This document shows positions 60,969-64,000 of a stretch of 64,000 bases of DNA, in pieces (the stretch's first letter is position 1; each line of letters starts with the position of its first letter). The notes beneath the pieces are model-generated. The model did no database searches. It saw nothing but the letters and a program-made list of their open reading frames with translations, and was not told the origin of the DNA. This DNA is from Mucilaginibacter conchicola (GTDB taxonomy: Bacteria > Bacteroidota > Bacteroidia > Sphingobacteriales > Sphingobacteriaceae), in contig NZ_QWDC01000004.1 of assembly GCF_003432115.1 (NCBI RefSeq), forward strand, positions 186,765 to 250,764, given 5' to 3'. A program made the translations under genes and the position numbers.

Positions 60969-62273
60969 ATGAGAAGATTATTATTAATGCTGATGCTGGC
61001 CTTGCCTGCATTAGTAACTGCGCAGGATATAGCTAAAAAAGCTGATAGCTTGCTAACAACCTACACCAGTAATAAACAATTCAGCGGCAATGCGCTGATA
61101 GCCAAAAACGGCAAAATTGTTTTTGAGAAAGCTTATGGCTTTGCCGATAAAGAGCAGGGCAGGTTAAACAATTTGCAGACGGAGTTTCGTGCCGGTTCAT
61201 TAACCAAAATGTTTACCGCGGTTGCCGTATTGCAGCTGGCAGAACAGGGCAAACTATCGCTTCATGACAAAGTGGGTAAATATATCCACAATGTGGCGGG
61301 TGGGGATAGTATTACACTCAAAAATTTGTTGAGTCATACCTCTGGCATCCGCGGAAACATTCAAAACACCAATGGTAACCTTGCCCAAATGGTAAGCAGT
61401 TTTAAGAGTGATGGCCGCGCGTTTGCACCCGGCGAGCGCTTTGAGTACAATAACTTCAACTTTATACTATTAGGTTACATTGCCCAAAAAGTAAGCGGCA
61501 AACCCTACGCGCAACTACTTACCGAAAGGATCTTTAAACCCGCAGGCATGCAGCACACCGGTATCGATTATAAGGGCCGCAAGGCAGCTAATGTTGCGCT
61601 GGGTTACATGATTGATGATAAGACCCAGGACCTTGCCCGTATGGAGACAGGTAACATCAACGCTGCATCCGGCGCGGGCGCGCTGTACACTACCGTTGGC
61701 GATCTGCTGAAATTTTCAACGGCTATTGATGCGCATAAGATACTATCAGCAAAAAGTTTTGAGCTGGCTTTTACGCCGGTTAAACCGGGCTACGGTTTAG
61801 GTTTTACGTTGCGCGAGAATAACGGACATCCTAAAACAGGGCATACAGGTTCTATAGAAGGCTTTATGGCCGAGTTTATGAAGTTCCGTAAGGATGACAT
61901 CACGGTTATATTCCTTTCTAATTTGCTGCCACCGGTAGATCATCATCTGGACAAGGCACTGGCTTCAATAGCCTTTAACGAGCCATTTGAAATAGAAACC
62001 GGCAAAAAGGGTATTGAGGTATCTGTCGATGCCTTGCAAAAATACACGGGTACCTACGAGTTGGAAGGCGCCAAAATGGTGATATCAGTTAAAGAAGGCA
62101 AATTAATGGCACTTGCCCCCGGGGGGGACGAAGTAGAACTGGTACCCGAGGCCACCGATAAATTTTTTGTGAAAGGCCCGCAGATTGGAGTGATTTTTAA
62201 AGAGGAAAACGGTAAAGTAACTGCAATGTTCCTGGATATGCGCGGGGGGCAAACGTTTAAACGCGTGCAGTAA
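60969..62273 (+). CDS. Serine hydrolase (beta-lactamase-related), secreted
   Basis: A 434-residue protein with signal peptide (to about 18, LVTAQ) and a beta-lactamase/DD-peptidase domain: SxxK at S77-L-T-K80 (FRAGSLTKMF), YxN in FEYNNFNFILL, and the HTG motif in KTGHTGSIEG. The last 90 residues (LQKYTGTYELEGAKMVIS) form a C-terminal lipocalin-like domain. The pairing with a MarR regulator suggests it is induced by a small toxic or antibiotic compound. True beta-lactamase activity is not shown. Confidence 0.9.
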   Translation: MRRLLLMLMLALPALVTAQDIAKKADSLLTTYTSNKQFSGNALIAKNGKIVFEKAYGFADKEQGRLNNLQTEFRAGSLTKMFTAVAVLQLAEQGKLSLHDKVGKYIHNVAGGDSITLKNLLSHTSGIRGNIQNTNGNLAQMVSSFKSDGRAFAPGERFEYNNFNFILLGYIAQKVSGKPYAQLLTERIFKPAGMQHTGIDYKGRKAANVALGYMIDDKTQDLARMETGNINAASGAGALYTTVGDLLKFSTAIDAHKILSAKSFELAFTPVKPGYGLGFTLRENNGHPKTGHTGSIEGFMAEFMKFRKDDITVIFLSNLLPPVDHHLDKALASIAFNEPFEIETGKKGIEVSVDALQKYTGTYELEGAKMVISVKEGKLMALAPGGDEVELVPEATDKFFVKGPQIGVIFKEENGKVTAMFLDMRGGQTFKRVQ

Positions 62274-62291
62274 GCTTAATGTTTAGAGTGT

Positions 62292-62322
62292 AAAAGAGGC
62301 AACTTTATGTTGCTTCTTTTTT
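62292..62322 (+). terminator. Terminator of the MarR-hydrolase operon
   Basis: AAAAGAGGCAAC pairs imperfectly with GTTGCTTCTTTT across a short loop, with a T-run behind it. Confidence 0.75.
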
Positions 62323-62377
62323 GTATATGTATTTTTGACATTTTTTATTTATGTTTACGGTAACCAATAAAAAATCA

Positions 62378-63448
62378 ATGAAAACCACCCTTATTAAAGT
62401 ATTTGCTGCTGCTTTGTTAGGCACAGTATCGGTTAACGCCTTGGCGCAAAAAGCTACTGTGGGCAAACAATGGTCGGCAGCTAAGGCTAATGCCTGGTAC
62501 GCCGGACATAAATGGATGAGCGGCGCCGATTATATCCCTGCAACTGCCATCAACCAGTTAGAGATGTGGCAGGCAGATAGCTTTGACCCTAAAACGATAG
62601 ATAAAGAATTAGGCTACGCCGAAAGCATTGGCTTTAATACCATGCGTGTGTTCCTTTATAGCCTTGCCTGGCAGCAGGACAAAGCCGGCTTTAAAAAGCG
62701 TGTAAACGATTATTTAGCCATCGCCGATAAACACCACATAAAAACCCTTTTTGTTTTCTTTGACGATTGCTGGAACGCTGATGCCAAAATTGGTAAACAG
62801 CCTGCGCCAAAAACAGGCATTCATAACTCGGGCTGGTTACAGGATCCGGGTAACCGCCTGGGTAAACCCGGCCAGGAAGCCATGCTGAAAGCTTACGTTA
62901 CCGATGTAATGACGGCTTTTAAAAACGATAAACGCATCCTGCTTTGGGACCTTTACAACGAACCCGGAAACTCTAACAAAAAAGAAGCCTCTATGGACCT
63001 GCTTGTAAAAACCTTTAGCTGGGCAAGGGCGGTAAACCCAAGTCAGCCTTTATCTGTTGGCCTGTGGGACTGGACATTTGAGAAACTAAACACTTACCAG
63101 GCGCTTAACTCAGATGTGATCACCTACCATGATTACAGCGAAGAACCATCGCACCTGAAAACCATCCAGATGCTGAAAACGCACGGCAGGCCGTTGATAT
63201 GTACCGAATACATGGCCCGTACCCGCAACAGCCGTTTTGAAACGGTGATGCCAATGCTGAAGAAAGAAAAAGTAGGCGCCATTAACTGGGGTTTTGTTGA
63301 AGGCAAAACCAACACCATCTATGCATGGGATACCCCAATGGCCAACGGCGGCGAACCTAAAGAGTGGTTCCACGATATTTTCCGCAAGGATGGTACAGCG
63401 TATAAACCTGAAGAGGTGGAGCTGATCAAAAAACTAAACGGTAAGTAG
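62378..63448 (+). CDS. GH5-like glycoside hydrolase (cellulase-family fold)
   Basis: A 356-residue secreted enzyme; ATG 62378 gives a clean signal peptide (VSVNALAQ), and the upstream ATG 62351 only adds a polar stretch. The (beta/alpha)8 clan-A pattern is visible: GFNTMRVFLYSLAWQQD, then LLWDLYNEPGN with acid/base Glu195, and PLICTEYMAR with nucleophile Glu277; HDY in between is the usual transition-state His. Its substrate may be a beta-glucan, mannan or xylan. It is alone, between two terminators. Confidence 0.85.
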   Translation: MKTTLIKVFAAALLGTVSVNALAQKATVGKQWSAAKANAWYAGHKWMSGADYIPATAINQLEMWQADSFDPKTIDKELGYAESIGFNTMRVFLYSLAWQQDKAGFKKRVNDYLAIADKHHIKTLFVFFDDCWNADAKIGKQPAPKTGIHNSGWLQDPGNRLGKPGQEAMLKAYVTDVMTAFKNDKRILLWDLYNEPGNSNKKEASMDLLVKTFSWARAVNPSQPLSVGLWDWTFEKLNTYQALNSDVITYHDYSEEPSHLKTIQMLKTHGRPLICTEYMARTRNSRFETVMPMLKKEKVGAINWGFVEGKTNTIYAWDTPMANGGEPKEWFHDIFRKDGTAYKPEEVELIKKLNGK

Positions 63449-63486
63449 GACCGCGGATTTTTTTGATTTAGTGATTTAAGGATTTT

Positions 63487-63524
63487 ATAAAGCGTCGATG
63501 TCGTGGCATCGACGCTTTATTTTT
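63487..63524 (+). terminator. Terminator of the glycoside hydrolase gene
   Basis: AAAGCGTCGATG pairs with CATCGACGCTTT across TCGTGG and is followed by ATTTTT. Confidence 0.92.
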
Positions 63525-63541
63525 ATGTCTGTCGCCCAACA

Positions 63542-63630
63542 CGTCATTGCGAGGTACGAAGCAATCTCTTTATGCTGAGCCGCTCTGTAAGTAGGGGATT
63601 GCCACGTCGCTGTCGCTCCTCGCAATGACG
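63542..63630. repeat. GTCATTGCGAG-type palindromic repeat, copy 3
   Basis: CGTCATTGCGAG (63542-63553) is the exact inverse of CTCGCAATGACG (63619-63630). The interior GAGGTACGAAGCAATCTC then CGCTCTGTAAGT and GGGGATTGCCAC is nearly identical to the copy at 32-121. Confidence 0.85.
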
Positions 63631-63639
63631 GAATAGCTG

Positions 63640-63800
63640 TGATCTTCCCCCGCTGGCGCACGCGTGCCGTGTGTGCCTAATCCCCTTACTGCGTTAGGGA
63701 TTGAAGTGGATACCGGCCCGGCGCTTAAGGCCTGTGCCATAGGCATCCCTTCGGGGCAGGCGTATGAACGTAAAGCCCGACCCAAAGGGAAACGCCCAAA
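63640..63800. repeat. GC-rich dispersed-repeat-like segment
   Basis: A GC-rich stretch with small palindromic pieces (CCCCTTACTGCGTTAGGGATTGAAG, in two parts: CCCCTTACTGCG and TTAGGGATTGAAG; then GGCGTATGAACGTAAAGCCC and CCCAAAGGGAAACGCCC). It joins directly to the palindromic repeat before it. A minus-strand open frame of 71 codons covers it and the repeat, but does not look like a gene. This arrangement is familiar as a repeated intergenic segment in Mucilaginibacter-type genomes; only one copy is in the window. Confidence 0.45.
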
Positions 63801-63874
63801 ATATTTTTTTCACCTCATTTTCAGCTAAATGCAATAATTTTAATAAAGACTACCATTTTTGTAGTTTTTATTTA

Positions 63875-63882
63875 TAGCTTTG
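63875..63882 (+). promoter_or_regulatory. -7 element ahead of the SAM riboswitch
   Basis: TAGCTTTG matches TAnnTTTG and lies 24 bases ahead of the riboswitch 5' end, consistent with transcription start just before the aptamer. Confidence 0.5.
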
Positions 63883-63906
63883 TGTTGTAATCGTTCTTTA
63901 AACATA

Positions 63907-64000
63907 CTTATCCAGAAAGACCGAGGGAAGGGCCCTGCGAAGTCTTAGCAACCTGTACCGCTATGGTAAAAGGTGCTAATTCCTGCTTTGTGAATTGATA
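63907..64000 (+). ncRNA. SAM-I (S-box) riboswitch, cut by the window end
   Basis: The aptamer core is plain: CTTATCCAGAAAGACCGAGG at the 5' side, then GAAGGGCCCTGCGAAGTC, TTAGCAACC, CTATGGTAAAAGGTGCTAA and TTCCTGC, ending with GATA that begins the 3' strand of helix P1 with CTTATC. This is the conserved S-box pattern which binds S-adenosylmethionine and turns off methionine or SAM genes. The expression platform and the controlled gene, likely a methionine biosynthesis operon, are beyond the end. Confidence 0.93.

Noticed and set aside
60969..62273. Resistance beta-lactamase
   Set aside because: SxxK, YxN and HTG motifs are common to DD-peptidases and esterases as well, and the C-terminal lipocalin-like domain is not found in the class C enzymes.
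63570..63785. A 71-codon minus-strand open frame rich in Gly/Ala/Arg
   Set aside because: It lies wholly in palindromic and GC-rich repeat DNA; the frame is a by-product of the repeats.

Overview
The window is chromosomal DNA from a member of the Bacteroidota, most probably family Sphingobacteriaceae close to Mucilaginibacter or Pedobacter. The grounds are a SusC/SusD pair, many TonB-dependent and Bacteroidota-type lipoprotein genes, Bacteroidota promoters (TTTG then TAnnTTTG), weak Shine-Dalgarno signals, a HopJ-family protein, eukaryotic-type NADP isocitrate dehydrogenase, and dispersed palindromic repeats of the type common in that family. The genus is inference; no 16S gene is present.

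Layout. 1-8.7 kb: small monooxygenase, orphan receiver protein, FecA-like TonB receptor, type I phosphodiesterase plus flippase, and a TPR histidine kinase. 8.7-9.4 kb: a 0.7 kb gene-free repeat cluster with a MITE-like element. 9.4-13.2 kb: an OmpR-type two-component pair, then a UspA-like/bestrophin operon whose leader carries TTCTAAT repeats at about 11-bp spacing. 13.6-17.1 kb: a minus-strand operon of a cNMP-domain histidine kinase, a receiver fused to a thioredoxin-reductase-like flavoprotein without its CxxC, and a lipoprotein. 17.3-22.3 kb: assorted small genes, a serine hydrolase and a GT61 glycosyltransferase. 22.5-31.8 kb: a small glycan-use locus (ROK regulator, SusC, SusD, GH78 rhamnosidase). 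32.5-34.3 kb: small secreted or membrane proteins, one in a cassette between direct repeats. 34.4-37.4 kb: an AT-rich accessory island with an 873-aa DUF4062-like plus STAND-like NTPase protein and a small convergent ORF; this is the best candidate for an undescribed (probably defence) system. 37.7-41.5 kb: thioredoxin-like protein, hybrid histidine kinase and a glycine-zipper microprotein. 41.6 kb: tRNA-Phe. 41.9-44.5 kb: a two-subunit Fe-S oxidoreductase with a DUF2750 gene between the subunits. 44.5-54.9 kb: lipoproteins, MtgA, the rpsF-rpsR-rplI operon, and dnaX flanked by two very acidic proteins, one behind a good sigma-54 promoter. 55.2-58.1 kb: icd and manA. 58.1-60.1 kb: a receiver protein and PAS kinase. 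60.5-63.4 kb: MarR regulator, serine hydrolase and a GH5-like glycosidase. The window ends inside a SAM-I riboswitch whose gene lies outside.

Two themes stand out. Signal transduction is dense: nine two-component proteins of varied design. Mobile or repetitive DNA is frequent: at least four copies of a roughly 90-bp 'GTCATTGCGAG' palindrome family, a 181-bp element with 24-bp perfect inverted ends, a cluster of 'CCGTTGGCT' hairpins, and GC-rich repeats abutting stop codons. No integrase, transposase, CRISPR array or rRNA was seen.
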